Counted from the stretch's first letter, positions 1-9,900 are shown. The stretch: 40,019 nt of DNA from Phycisphaerales bacterium (GCA_022447205.1 JAKVBQ010000029.1:1-40019); one strand, 5' to 3'. Numbers and translations: made by a program. The notes: generated by a model not told the origin, from the letters alone.

Positions 1-698
1 ATGGTTCGAAGATCCATCGAGAGCAGGGTGCCCGCGAGGACGTCTCCGAAACCACCCAGGACCTTGATCGCTTCCATCGCACCAAGACAGCCCACCGTTC
101 CGGAAACGGCACCGAAGACGGGGAAGCGTCGTTTCCAGCGCGGGGGAATCTCCGGTACGAGGCATCTCAGGCAGGGCGTCCGACCCGGCAGGATCGTGGT
201 GATCGTCGCCTGCAATTCGTACATCGCACATTCGATCATCGGCTTGCCCTGACCAAGGCAGGCATCGTTCATCGCGAAGCGCTCCTCGAACATCGGTGCG
301 CAGTCGACGACGAGATCGGCCATGGACACCAGCTCATCGACATTTTCGGCAGACACGTTCTCGGGAATCGGGACGACCTCGATCCCGGGTGCGTACTCCT
401 TGAGTCTCGCTGCCGCGCAGTCGACCCTCGACGCACCGATTGATGATGTCTTCATCAGGAGCTGGCGATTCAGGTCGCTCGGTTTGAGTTCACCGGCGTG
501 AGCGAGCACGATCCTTCCCACACCCGCCGCAGCGAGTTCGTAGGCCACAGGACTGCCCAGTCCGCCACAGCGGGAGACGAGCACTGTGGACCCCTTCAGC
601 CGCTCCTGGCCGCTCTCCCCGAAACCCGTGACATCGAGCTGCCACTCGTATCGTGCGCGATCCGTCTCGTCGAGGGGCCTCGGTGTGGGTTCATGCAT
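1..698 (-). CDS. HesA/MoeB/ThiF-family E1-like protein (C-terminus cut by window edge)
   Basis: E1-like enzymes adenylate the C-terminal glycine of MoaD/ThiS-type sulfur carriers. The translation shows the nucleotide-loop variant CGGLGSP near residue 36, then DLNRQ, a CLRCL half of the usual Zn-binding Cys pair, and a GxxxAMEAIK helix. The start at 698 has an AAGGAG Shine-Dalgarno at 711-716; the MoaD-like gene ends at 723, only 24 bases upstream, so the two are almost certainly co-transcribed partners. Three usually conserved positions differ from E. coli MoeB: the aspartate after the second beta strand (LLDFD) is replaced (VLAHAG), the lysine in 'GxxK' is arginine (GASR), and the aspartate of DCTDN is absent (DCAPM). 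ATP use may therefore be altered or lost. About 232 residues are visible; the last part and second CxxC lie outside the window. Confidence 0.9.
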   Translation of the reverse strand, partial: MHEPTPRPLDETDRARYEWQLDVTGFGESGQERLKGSTVLVSRCGGLGSPVAYELAAAGVGRIVLAHAGELKPSDLNRQLLMKTSSIGASRVDCAAARLKEYAPGIEVVPIPENVSAENVDELVSMADLVVDCAPMFEERFAMNDACLGQGKPMIECAMYELQATITTILPGRTPCLRCLVPEIPPRWKRRFPVFGAVSGTVGCLGAMEAIKVLGGFGDVLAGTLLSMDLRT

Positions 699-722
699 GG
701 GTGCCAGTCGCTCCTTGTCGGC

Positions 723-989
723 TCAGCCACCACTGATCGGCGAGAGGAAGCGAACGCTGCAGGGTGCGTCAAACGCATGCGCTGCATCCCTGACCATGAC
801 GCCATCGACGTCGACCATCACCCAGGACACGAGCGTTCCCGTCTCGTCACAGATCTGTCCGACCGCCGCATCGCCATGTGCTTCATGGATCGACTTCACC
901 AGCGCGGCGAGATCCGTCGCTTCGAAGGACTCCGAATCGATGCCGAGCGCGGCTGCCGCCTGGGCGAAATAGGTCACGTTGATCAGCAT
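723..989 (-). CDS. MoaD/ThiS-like ubiquitin-fold sulfur carrier protein
   Basis: An 88-residue protein of MoaD size that ends exactly in Gly-Gly (…SPISGG) before a TGA stop. This terminus is adenylated and thiocarboxylated in MoaD/ThiS proteins so that sulfur can be handed to molybdopterin or thiazole. The N-terminus MLINVTYFAQ is the typical first beta strand of the fold. The ATG overlaps the end of the ABC ATPase gene by 7 bases, and the E1-like gene follows after 24 bases. Placement in a molybdate/tungstate-type transporter operon favours MoaD over ThiS. It is probably a pathway-dedicated paralogue rather than the housekeeping moaD, but that is inference. Confidence 0.88.
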   Translation of the reverse strand: MLINVTYFAQAAAALGIDSESFEATDLAALVKSIHEAHGDAAVGQICDETGTLVSWVMVDVDGVMVRDAAHAFDAPCSVRFLSPISGG

Positions 990-1642
990 CGTTCGACCCT
1001 TCCTTCCTCGAGACGATAGAGGATCGTCGAAAGGTCCGCGACATCCCTCGGATCATGCGTGACATGGAGCGTGGTCACGCCGGTATGCGCGTGAACGGCC
1101 CGCAACGCGGAGACGACCCGGGCTCTCATGGTCTCATCGAGCGCGCCGATCGGTTCGTCCATCAGGAGCAGGTCGGGCTTCCATGCGATCGCTCGTGCGA
1201 TGGCGACCCGCTGTCGCTCCCCGCCGGAGAAGCCTTCAGGCCGACGATCGAGGAGGTGGGTGATCTCGACCAGCTCGGCGAGTTCCGCCGCCCTCAGATC
1301 CGCCTCGGCACGCGAAGTTCCCCTCAGGACGAGTGGCAGTGCGATCTGTCTCCCCGCAGTCATGGTCGGGAAGAGAGCGCCATCCTGGGGCACGTAGCCG
1401 ATGTTCCGTCGTGCCGGAGGCAGTCCCTCGACCGCTCGTTCACCGATCCGGATCGAGCCGCCGGAGATCGATCGAAGACCACAGGTCGCCTCGAGGATCG
1501 TGGTCTTGCCACAACCGGTCGCGCCCTTGAGGATCGCATAGGCACCTTCTGGAACCGTGAAGTCGAGGTCGACGAGCCTGAAATCGCCGGCCTGGATCGA
1601 GACGGTGTCGAACCTCAGTCCTGATGGCATCTGTTCGGTCAT
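983..1642 (-). CDS. molybdate/tungstate-type ABC transporter ATPase (ModC/TupC/WtpC-like)
   Basis: Cytoplasmic ATPase of the oxyanion importer encoded with the two upstream genes. Visible motifs over 219 residues: Walker A GATGCGKT (40-47), Q-loop VPQD (Q86), signature FSGGERQ (138-144), Walker B LLLMDEP (158-164), and H-loop histidine 196. It lacks the C-terminal TOBE/MOP regulatory domain of classical ~350-aa ModC, so it resembles the short TupC/WtpC type and should not sense intracellular oxyanion by itself. The start overlaps the permease stop as ATGA, and its own stop overlaps the MoaD-like gene start. Family assignment is strong; molybdate versus tungstate cannot be decided from the sequence. 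Confidence 0.9.
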   Translation of the reverse strand: MTEQMPSGLRFDTVSIQAGDFRLVDLDFTVPEGAYAILKGATGCGKTTILEATCGLRSISGGSIRIGERAVEGLPPARRNIGYVPQDGALFPTMTAGRQIALPLVLRGTSRAEADLRAAELAELVEITHLLDRRPEGFSGGERQRVAIARAIAWKPDLLLMDEPIGALDETMRARVVSALRAVHAHTGVTTLHVTHDPRDVADLSTILYRLEEGRVERC

Positions 1643-2436
1643 CCGATCACCCCCTTGAAGCCAAGGAGTCGAGTGGTGATCAGGACGAGCAGGGCCAGGC
1701 CGACGAGGAGCAGACTCACCGCGACGGCAGCTCCGAGATCACCGATCGACCATTCAAGGAAGATCGTCGTGGGCAGGACCTCGGTCTTGCCTCTTGTTGC
1801 ACCGGCGAAGACGAGGATCGGACCGAATTCACCGAGGGCACGGGCCCAGGCCAGGGTGCCGGCGGCCACGATCCCCCGGGTGGACTGCGGCATCGTCACC
1901 AGCGTGAAGGACTGCCATCGCGTGCAGCCGAGCACCAACGCGACCTCCTCGGTCCGTCGGTCCATCTGCTCGTAGGTGATCCGCATGGCACGTACCGCGA
2001 AGGCGGTCGCGACGCAGAACTGTGCAAGGATCACGGCAGGGACTTCGTAGGTGATGCCGAAGAGGTTGTCCTGAATGAAGCGACCCACACCGGACTCGAA
2101 GAGGATCAGCAGAAAGAGCCCGACCACGAGCGGGGGGAGGACGATGGGTATGTCGAAGATCGCGTCGACCAGTGTCTTGCCGGGGAACTCCCAGCGAGCG
2201 AGGAGGTAGCCCGCCGGTATGGCGACCCACAGCGCGAGAATCGATGCCACCGTGCAGCTCACGATGCTGAGGACCGCGGACTGTCGGATCGGTTCCGACG
2301 ACAGCGCCTGCAGGATGTCGGCAGGTGTCGTGAAGGTGGCGCCCGCAAGGAGCAGCGCGAGGATGAGGATCACGTAGATCCCGGCCAGCATCGAGATGGT
2401 CAGGGAGAAGAGTCGATCGTGACGGAACGTGCTCAT
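1639..2436 (-). CDS. molybdate/tungstate-type ABC transporter permease (ModB/WtpB-like)
   Basis: Integral membrane subunit of the oxyanion importer, 265 residues with about six hydrophobic segments starting near residues 11, 55, 93, 132, 190 and 233. The EAA-type coupling loop that docks on the ATPase is at 163-184 (EEVALVLGCTRWQS…). The following block ALGEFGPILVFAG (200-212) is highly characteristic of ModB/CysT/WtpB permeases. Both ends overlap neighbouring genes by four bases (ATGA), so translational coupling with the binding protein and the ATPase is likely. The family is clear. Substrate specificity (molybdate, tungstate, less likely sulfate) is inferred from the MoaD and E1-like genes in the same operon. 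Confidence 0.92.
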   Translation of the reverse strand: MSTFRHDRLFSLTISMLAGIYVILILALLLAGATFTTPADILQALSSEPIRQSAVLSIVSCTVASILALWVAIPAGYLLARWEFPGKTLVDAIFDIPIVLPPLVVGLFLLILFESGVGRFIQDNLFGITYEVPAVILAQFCVATAFAVRAMRITYEQMDRRTEEVALVLGCTRWQSFTLVTMPQSTRGIVAAGTLAWARALGEFGPILVFAGATRGKTEVLPTTIFLEWSIGDLGAAVAVSLLLVGLALLVLITTRLLGFKGVIG

Positions 2437-3968
2437 CGGACGTCCTGCACGGTGTTCGGTTGTTCGGAGGGGAGCCAGTTGAAGCCGAGCGCCTTGAATC
2501 GCCCGGCCGATTCCTCGGCAAGCAGGGCGTCAAGGAGACGGCCGAGGGTGTTCTGGTGATCCGAGGTTCGCGAGACGGCCCATGGCTGTCGAGCCTGGAT
2601 CTCGCCGGTCTCGATGGGGATGACCTCGAGATGCTCCCTGTTGAGTGCGGCGTTGCTCGTATAGACGATCGCAGCGTCGAGAGCGCCTGTCCTCATCGCA
2701 TTGACGAGGAAGTCGCCCTGGGGAGCCTCCTGCACCCAGTTCCCGGATGACTTCATCGATTCGAGCAGTTCTTGTTCCTCGAGAAGACGCATGGTGAGCA
2801 GACCGAGGGCCGACTTCTCGGGATGTGCGAGCCCGACCCTGGTGCCGGGTCGGAGCAGGTCCTTGATCGTCTCCACCGAGCCCGGATTGTCCCTCGGGGT
2901 GATCAGGACCATGGGATTCTCGGAGATGTCGAGGGCAGGATGGAATCGTGAGCCGACCTCCTCGAGGAACCGGACATCACACGAGAGATAGGCATCGGGC
3001 TGGGCACCGGCCTTCATCTGACCGGTGAGGATCCCGCAGCCGTTGTAGACACGATCGACCTCGACACCTTCCCGTTCCGAGAAGGCGGCAACGGTCTCCT
3101 CGATCGCCTGGTTGAACATCGAGCCAGCGAACAGCACGACCTTCGGTCGTTCGTCCCAGACATCACCGACGGTGGGTTCGTATCCGAAACGTTCGAAGAG
3201 CAACTGCCCTTCGTCCCGTGCGGCAAGGTATCTCGCGAAACGAAGTGCCTCGGTCGGAACGGATGTCGCCTCGACGACGGCCACCTCGATCGTGCGTCGC
3301 CCCTGATCGAGCACCGGATCACGAAGTGCCTGGAGCTCCTCGTACTGGGCGGTCGTCGCATCCCAGACGATCGAGGCATCGAGCGAACCGATCACGACAT
3401 CGTTCGCGACGTCGACCACCGTCGGCTTCAGGACCGTCAACCGGTCCTCGAAGGTTTCCCATCGTCCGATGTCGATCAGCAGCGAGCGGGCCGCCTTGCC
3501 GACCGCGGCCGCATCGGGATTCGCGAGTCCGATGCGGAGGTCCTCCCTGTCGACCAGGTCCTCAAGACCGAGGACGGAGCGTGGATTCCCTTTCGCCACC
3601 GCGATCACCGGTGTGAGGGTGGCGATCGGAATCGATTCACGCAGCATGCCTCGCGCACGGCCGTCCTCGACATAGGAGCTGTCGGCGGCGATGTAGAGAT
3701 CGGCTGAATCCGGCTTGATCTCGATGCCACCGAGCAGAGTCGCGGATCCACCGTAGAGCAGCTCCACTTCGACCCCATAGGTCTCCTCGTAGTCACGTGC
3801 CGCCTGTTCGACAGGGCGCTTCACGCCGGCTGCACAGGCGACCCGGATACGGATCGTCTCGTCACCCGGACCACCAGGCCCGATCGTCGACACCCACGCA
3901 AGCAGGAGGGCCACCACGCACAAGGAGGCGATCATCAGGACCAGAGCTGTCGGGATCCGACGACTCAT
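2433..3968 (-). CDS. membrane-anchored binding protein with two tandem ModA-like domains
   Basis: The 511-residue product has an N-terminal membrane segment (about 6-26, no clear lipobox) followed by two periplasmic type II binding-protein domains, about 39-268 and 275-497. Both have the ModA layout: a first strand with an anion-binding loop (ACAAGV; LFAGSM), a second loop (YGGSAT; YNGCGI), and the Asp-containing ADLYIAAD / PDAYLSCD strand. Usual ModA is about 250 residues with one domain, so this is an internal duplication. The domains are not equivalent: the second loop keeps its serine in domain 1 (S75) but has cysteine in domain 2 (C311). The late tyrosine is present in domain 2 (AIVY, Y436) and is tryptophan in domain 1 (SIVW, W202). 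The gene overlaps the permease (ATGA) and starts one base into the preceding stop (TGATG). Confidence 0.88.
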   Translation of the reverse strand: MSRRIPTALVLMIASLCVVALLLAWVSTIGPGGPGDETIRIRVACAAGVKRPVEQAARDYEETYGVEVELLYGGSATLLGGIEIKPDSADLYIAADSSYVEDGRARGMLRESIPIATLTPVIAVAKGNPRSVLGLEDLVDREDLRIGLANPDAAAVGKAARSLLIDIGRWETFEDRLTVLKPTVVDVANDVVIGSLDASIVWDATTAQYEELQALRDPVLDQGRRTIEVAVVEATSVPTEALRFARYLAARDEGQLLFERFGYEPTVGDVWDERPKVVLFAGSMFNQAIEETVAAFSEREGVEVDRVYNGCGILTGQMKAGAQPDAYLSCDVRFLEEVGSRFHPALDISENPMVLITPRDNPGSVETIKDLLRPGTRVGLAHPEKSALGLLTMRLLEEQELLESMKSSGNWVQEAPQGDFLVNAMRTGALDAAIVYTSNAALNREHLEVIPIETGEIQARQPWAVSRTSDHQNTLGRLLDALLAEESAGRFKALGFNWLPSEQPNTVQDVR

Positions 3969-4600
3969 CAGGTCGCCACCTCCTGCTCGGTCAACGCGCC
4001 GGCGAGCAGTTCGAGTGAACGGGTCATGCCGAGTGCCTGGACCGAACCATGCGTCGCGACGAGGACGGCCCCGCCCTCTGATGCGTGGTGCGCGAGTGCC
4101 TCGTGCACGATGCGGGCATTCTCCTCATCGAGATTGCCCGTCGGTTCATCTGCGACGAGAAGGCCGGGTGAGCTTGCCAGTGCACGTGCCGTCGCGACAC
4201 GCTGGCATTCACCGGTGCTCAGTTGCCAGGGACGATGACGAGCCCGATCGGCGAGTCCAAGTCGTTCGAGCAGCTCTTCGACACGCTCCCGGGCACCATC
4301 GGCGGGAAGGCCCAGCCGGACGTTCTCCCTGATATCGAGGTAGGGGAGGAGCTCGAGGGTCTGGAAGATGAAGCCGACCGTTCCGTGGATCGAACGGGAT
4401 CCCGTCGAGGGCTGGAGCAATCCTCCGGCGATCAGCAGCAGTGTCGTCTTCCCTGAACCGGACGGGCCGCGAACGACGCAGCAGTCGCCGGCACGCACCT
4501 CGAGACCGGTCTTCGTCAGTGCCTCGACGGTACCGCCGCCCGGACGCGGCCAGGACATCGACACGTTCTCGAGGGTGAGGATGGGTCGTTCCTGAGTCAT
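3968..4600 (-). CDS. LolD/MacB-type ABC transporter ATPase
   Basis: A 210-residue ATPase that should power the FtsX-type permease encoded immediately upstream. Motifs: Walker A GPSGSGKT (45-52), Q-loop FIFQ (Q80), Walker B LLVADEP (147-153) and H-loop ATHG (H184). The ABC signature is LSTGECQ (127-133) instead of LSGGQQQ, so one glycine is replaced by threonine. The start at 4600 was chosen because it overlaps the permease stop by ATGA; a longer reading to 4714 would run 114 bases into the permease. LolD-type systems act on lipoproteins or other envelope substrates rather than on solute import. The substrate is unknown. Linkage to the secreted propeller protein suggests envelope assembly or secretion, which is inference. 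Confidence 0.9.
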   Translation of the reverse strand: MTQERPILTLENVSMSWPRPGGGTVEALTKTGLEVRAGDCCVVRGPSGSGKTTLLLIAGGLLQPSTGSRSIHGTVGFIFQTLELLPYLDIRENVRLGLPADGARERVEELLERLGLADRARHRPWQLSTGECQRVATARALASSPGLLVADEPTGNLDEENARIVHEALAHHASEGGAVLVATHGSVQALGMTRSLELLAGALTEQEVAT

Positions 4601-5742
4601 GGCATCCTCATCAATCTGGCTGGATCGACCATCGCCGCGATGATCGCCGGATAGAAGGACGCAAGCATGCAGAAGACGGGTGGGAAGAGCAGCGTCGCGA
4701 TCATGACTTCCCATGTCATGATCGCCGGTGGTGGAGCGCCCACGATGCCTTCGGTGATCGCGACACCAGCGAGGCTTGTGATGAGGAGGCCGCCGGCACC
4801 ACCTGCAAGTCCGATCAGGAACGTCCTGCCCATCACGATCACGGCGACGCTTGAGCGGCGACGTCCGAGGGCGATCAGGACGCCCATCTCCCGTCTGCGT
4901 TCACGAACATTGACCAGGGACAGCATGCCGACGATCACACCGCAGAGGACCAGCACCGGAACCAGTGAGCCCGAGACGATGCGTTCCGCCATCATGCGCT
5001 GGGAACGCCTCGCATCGGCCAGTGCATTCATCCGGACCACCCTGGCACCGGGCACGATCGGCTCCAACTGGGCGCGGATCACCTCGAGAGGATCCTCCAC
5101 GTCCTCGCTGCAATGGCATTCAAGTGCCCGGATCTCGTTCAGGCGACCTGGAAGCTCGAGGATCGCCTGGGCATCCCGAAGCGAGACCCAGCCCCGAACA
5201 TCCTCCTCGCTGCCGGTCGGCTCGAGGATGCGGCTCACGACGAGGGAACGTCCTCGGATCTCGAGTGGTTCGCCTTCCCTCGCATCGGCAGCGGAGGCCA
5301 CCGTCGCACCGAGCATGATCGAACCGTCCTCGATCGTTCGGCCGAAGACCGGCTTCATCGACTTCCCTCGCTTGAAGCGCTCTTCGGCGATGCCGGTCAG
5401 GAGACATTCCGATGCGCCGATCCTGACGCGGGACACCAGCATCGGTACCAGACGATTGGCCACGTCCTGGTCCTCGAGCCGGTCGATCCATTCCTCGGGC
5501 ATCGAGCCGCGAGGCATGCGGTCGATCCACCAGGCATCGAGCTCGGTCTGCGGCGGCAGGATGACGATGTTCAATCCGATGTCACGTTGGATGCGTCGCG
5601 TGGCGGCCTCGTTCGCCCCGGACACCTGTTCGGAGAGGAGCACCATGGTCACCGCGATCGCGACGATCGAGGCGGCCGCAAAGGCGGTGACCCACCGAAA
5701 GCAGAACTCGCGAAGGATGATGGTCCGCGAGGAGACGTTCAT
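4597..5742 (-). CDS. FtsX/MacB-like ABC transporter permease
   Basis: A 381-residue membrane protein with the MacB/LolC topology: one N-terminal membrane segment (about 16-36), a periplasmic domain (about 40-255), then three membrane segments (about 258-280, 303-330, 346-370). The FtsX signature lies at 277-299 (VNVRERRREMGVLIALG), the cytoplasmic coupling region that contacts the ATPase. The C-terminus YPAIIAAMVDPARLMR is the usual ending of this family. Both ends overlap neighbours by ATGA. With the downstream ATPase it forms a mechanotransmission-type ABC unit. The periplasmic domain most likely contacts one of the two exported proteins encoded just upstream (inference). Confidence 0.9.
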   Translation of the reverse strand: MNVSSRTIILREFCFRWVTAFAAASIVAIAVTMVLLSEQVSGANEAATRRIQRDIGLNIVILPPQTELDAWWIDRMPRGSMPEEWIDRLEDQDVANRLVPMLVSRVRIGASECLLTGIAEERFKRGKSMKPVFGRTIEDGSIMLGATVASAADAREGEPLEIRGRSLVVSRILEPTGSEEDVRGWVSLRDAQAILELPGRLNEIRALECHCSEDVEDPLEVIRAQLEPIVPGARVVRMNALADARRSQRMMAERIVSGSLVPVLVLCGVIVGMLSLVNVRERRREMGVLIALGRRRSSVAVIVMGRTFLIGLAGGAGGLLITSLAGVAITEGIVGAPPPAIMTWEVMIATLLFPPVFCMLASFYPAIIAAMVDPARLMRMP

Positions 5743-6989
5743 GATCGACCCTCCACGCGACGTACGACGAAGTATGCGATCGCAAAGGAGGCGAGCACGA
5801 GGAACACGATCATGTAGAGGCCGTTCGGCACACCGGTGTCCGCATCATCGGGCACGTCCGGCGGAGTACCGTCGGCTACCGGTGTCGACACGTCGTCCTT
5901 CTCGGGAGGATCCGACGGATCGTCGAACGACCAATCGTCATCCGTGCCACCCTCAAGAACGCGTACTGGAGCGCTCGGGGCGGCGGCGGTGTCACCGACC
6001 GATGCGGCGGGAACCGGTTCAGGATCGGGAGTCAGCGGCTCGAGGGTCGTCTCGCCGTATCCCAACAGCAACTCCTCGAGTGAATCGGGTGTCGCGCCCG
6101 GAGTGGTCGACTTCTCGCCTCCTCGGCCGAGAATGCGCGTCACCTCGGCCCTGACCATCGGACTCTCGGGATCGAACCCGAGCGCGCCACTCGCCGTGGC
6201 ATGGGTGTCCCGGGTCCACGGCACGAGACCGACCGGTTCCTCGGTCCAGGCACGCGAGGTGTCGCACTCGCAACTTTCACCCACGAGTGCAAGCTGTGCG
6301 ATCAGCTCACGAGCCGCCTCATCCCGCTTGAACGCATCGATCTCGACGGGAGCGCCCGCACGACGGGCACGGCCGTAGGTGATGACGGCGGTGGGGGTGC
6401 GCACCGGCACGTCGATGCCCAGACTCCAGAAGAGCACGGCCTCGCGTTCCTGCGCAGGTCCGTCAAGGGTCCTCACGTCAAGAGAATGCCCGAGCGGTCG
6501 GGGCAGGTGCTCCTCGATCGCCTCGAGTCTTCCCTGGAGCTGTTCGATCTCCGATCCGGCGACGGCATTGGCCGTCGGGTCATCGGACTCCAGGAGCAGA
6601 ACGAATGCGAAGGTCGAAGCCGCCAGTTCGGCAAGTTCTCTCGAGAGCGGCGAACGTCCGATCGAGATCGGATCCGCGACCGGCAGCATCCTTCCGTCAT
6701 CGGAGAGCAGCACGGAATCGACATCGGCGTTTCGGGCGAGGTCGACAGCGGGGTGTGTCGCTTGATGCTCGGGATCGAACTGGATGACCTCGAGAGGCAG
6801 GTCGCCGGTCATCGCGCGTACCTCTTCGACGTCATGCGAGGGACCGATCAACGCCAGCTGGACCACGGGACGGGAGAGACGGACGAATCCGATGTCCCTG
6901 ACCGTGTACCGGCAGGCCAGGGCTGCGGTCGCGACCAGCATGGTCAGGAGCAATGCGGTCACCTGCAGTCGTCCGAATCCGCCATTCAT
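5739..6989 (-). CDS. exported, C-terminally anchored protein of unknown function
   Basis: I do not recognise this 416-residue protein. It starts with a hydrophobic segment (about 8-25, signal peptide or anchor), has a folded region to about residue 310 containing a CEC motif, then an acidic, Pro/Thr/Asp-rich low-complexity stretch of about 75 residues. It ends with a membrane segment (about 390-410) and a basic tail. The layout (exported domain, flexible linker, C-terminal anchor) suggests a protein displayed on the periplasmic face of the inner membrane. The start at 6989 overlaps the preceding stop by ATGA; a start further upstream at 7175 would overlap the propeller gene heavily and is rejected. 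Its position between that gene and the FtsX permease suggests a role in the same complex. Confidence 0.8.
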   Translation of the reverse strand: MNGGFGRLQVTALLLTMLVATAALACRYTVRDIGFVRLSRPVVQLALIGPSHDVEEVRAMTGDLPLEVIQFDPEHQATHPAVDLARNADVDSVLLSDDGRMLPVADPISIGRSPLSRELAELAASTFAFVLLLESDDPTANAVAGSEIEQLQGRLEAIEEHLPRPLGHSLDVRTLDGPAQEREAVLFWSLGIDVPVRTPTAVITYGRARRAGAPVEIDAFKRDEAARELIAQLALVGESCECDTSRAWTEEPVGLVPWTRDTHATASGALGFDPESPMVRAEVTRILGRGGEKSTTPGATPDSLEELLLGYGETTLEPLTPDPEPVPAASVGDTAAAPSAPVRVLEGGTDDDWSFDDPSDPPEKDDVSTPVADGTPPDVPDDADTGVPNGLYMIVFLVLASFAIAYFVVRRVEGRS

Positions 6990-9900
6990 CGGGACGGCTC
7001 CTCCGCAGCACGCGGGCGAAGCGCTTCGCCGGGGCGACCTCGAAGTTCGGGGCGGAAGGCCATCGACGATTCGATCCACGAACCGCAACTGCAGCCGCCT
7101 CCTCCCTCGGGGCTGAGGACCATGCCGTTGGCGGGGACGGTGGAGATCCAGCAGTCCGGACGGACCCGCTGCCATCTGGAGACCGCATCCTCACGAGGAC
7201 TCCACATCGTGAGATCACCGGCCCTCAGGAAGATCGAATCACTGGTGCAGGCGTAGTTGCCGCATTGATGACCTTCCGGGAACGCGGTCCTCATCACTTC
7301 ACCGGTGCGTGCATCAAGCACGTACGGCCGCAGGTAGAGGACGCCTTCGGCGATCGCCAGGCGCGAGAGATGCTTCCCGTGGTGATCGACTTCCCAGTCG
7401 AACCGGCGTCGCCAGAGGCTGCGTCCGTCATTCAGGTCGAAGGCATACAACGCGAATGCGCCATCTGACGAGGTCTGGAGGTAGAGGATGCCGTCGGAGA
7501 CGGCGGTGTAGACCGCGATGTTCCCCGGCATCGGGCTGGCTTCACGTCGCCACAGCACCTCGCCGCTGACCTCGTCGAGGGCGACCAGTTCGAGATCCTT
7601 CCAGATTCGGTCATCCTCGATCTTCCGGCTCTCGGCCTCGACCAGTCCGGGATCACCGGCTTCGAGGAAGACCACGTTTCCGTCGGAGGTCGTGATGCTC
7701 GGATTGAGGATGACCCCATCAGGCTGGTACTCCCAACGAAGACTGCCCGAATCGGGTTCGGTCACGAACAGGGCGTCGGAACAGACCTTGAGGATCGAGA
7801 AGTTGTCCCGACCGTCGTACCAGTGTTCGGCACCCCACCAACCGGTATGACTGCTCCCCGTGCGCACCGCGCTTCCGACGAGTGCGTCATCGGTCCGAGC
7901 GACGTAGCCCCATTCATGGTCAGCACGACGGCTCGTGAGCTCCGGCACGGCCTGCTTCCGAACGATCTCACCGGTCGCGCCATCGATGACCAGGAGCCTC
8001 GGCCCGGCCACGAAGACACGAGTTGCATCCGCACACCAGTTGCTGGTGTCCCTCGGGATGTTGAAGCGCTGCATCTCCGGCAGTTCCTTCGACCAGAGGA
8101 TCGTTCCGTTGTGATCATCCACGCAGATGATGCGGTTCAGGCCCTGCATGTAGAGGCGACCGCCCGCAGCGAGTGGCGAGGGTTTCCGGTTGCCCCGATC
8201 GGACTGGTACCGGGGGCCCGGTCGACCGATCCACTGAAGCGCAAGTCGCTGGTTGTCGGTGATGCCGCCGAGGGTCTCGCCGCCGTACCCGCTGTTGTCC
8301 GGGGTCCCGTACATGTGGGTCCAGACACCGGTGCCGGGCATCGAGGGTGCCCTGACGAGCGTGCGGCCGTCGTAGGCGACACCATGTTCCGGTGTGAGCA
8401 GCGCATGGAGGACATCGGCCTCGACCCGCCTTCCATCTCCGACCACCACGAGATTGGCACACTGGGGGGGGAGCCGGGTCTCGGTGAGGTCCTCGACGAC
8501 GAGCGCACTGATGCGTTCACCATGGCAGCCCTCGTCAAGCAACCTCTTCCTCAAGCCTTCGACACGAGTTCGATTCTCGTCGATGACCAGGACGTTGCAA
8601 CGACTGTTCCGGGCGAGGGTCAGGGGAAGGTCGTGGTCCCCGGCCCCGATCACGATGGCAAGACCGCGATCGATGCCACTTCTCAAGAGTGCGCCCAGCG
8701 CGACATCGTGCTCCACGCCCGGTGCGACGGGGTGACGGGTGTAATCGAAACTCGTATCCAGCGGATACGGGCGACTGTATGCCTCAGGCTCGTCACCAAG
8801 ACCCACCCGAACCTCGTGAATGCGGTTTCGACGAAGACCGTCGACAAGGACCTCGTGTTCACGTGTCGGCGTGCCATCGACGAAACGACCGACCTCATCC
8901 TCACCGAGCGTCCAGACCGCTCTCGTCGCGGTCGGTGCCTCCGTACGCCAGGTCATTCGGACGACACCAGGAGTCTCGAAGGCGAGGATCGGTCCCGCGG
9001 TCGGCTCGCGCCCGGCTTCCTCTGAAGTGTCCGGCTCGATCGGAGGCAATGCCAGGAGCGGCGCCCATTGATCGGTGATCGTCCTGATCTCCGCGTCGGT
9101 GAGCGGCCGATCATGCACGCGCAGCTCGGCGAGCGAACCACTGGTCACGAAGTACTCGTCATCATCGTGGTAGGAACCGAGGCCGTACCAGAAACGATCC
9201 GGCATGATGACCGGTCCCTGTTCGACCGTGCTTCGTGCGACGACCTTGCCGTCGACGAGGACCGAGGCCTCGTTCCCGTCGTACCGGGCGGCGATGACAT
9301 GCCAGCTGCCGGGAACGACCGGCTCCGAATCGAGGATCCAGCTCATCGACTCGTCCGGTGCGGAACCACGGAGTCCGAGTCCGGGCCTCAACCCGCGGTA
9401 CCCGAGGATCCAACCGGTCTCATCGGTACCGTTGTCCTGAAGCGCACAGAGCAGGCCACCCCAGTTGCGTGCCTCATCGATCCTGACGACCGCCAGCAGG
9501 GTGAAGGCCTCGGTCGGCAGTGCGGGTTCCGATCCGGGCGCGGTGCATTCGAGATCGTTCGAACCGCCATCGATCTCGACGAATCGACCGAGGGGCGTGT
9601 CGACATATTCGTTGAAGGCGCGGAAGCGACCCGGAGGACGACCCTCGACCTCATTGCGAATGACCGGATAGAGGCGCGGATCGTCGTCGGAGATCGGAAC
9701 GCGATCGACAAGATCCTCGCGAAAGACCCAGCGGTCGACGAGTCCGTCCGCGACGACCTCGGGTACCGGAACCTGCTGCTCCGGACGGGCAAGGTTCGTC
9801 GATTCCGGTGTGATCGAGGCGGCGTTCCGTTCCGCCGGTGTGCCGACCCTGAAGACGTGGATCGCGCCCTCGTCCGTCGAGACGATCAACCTGTCGCCGG

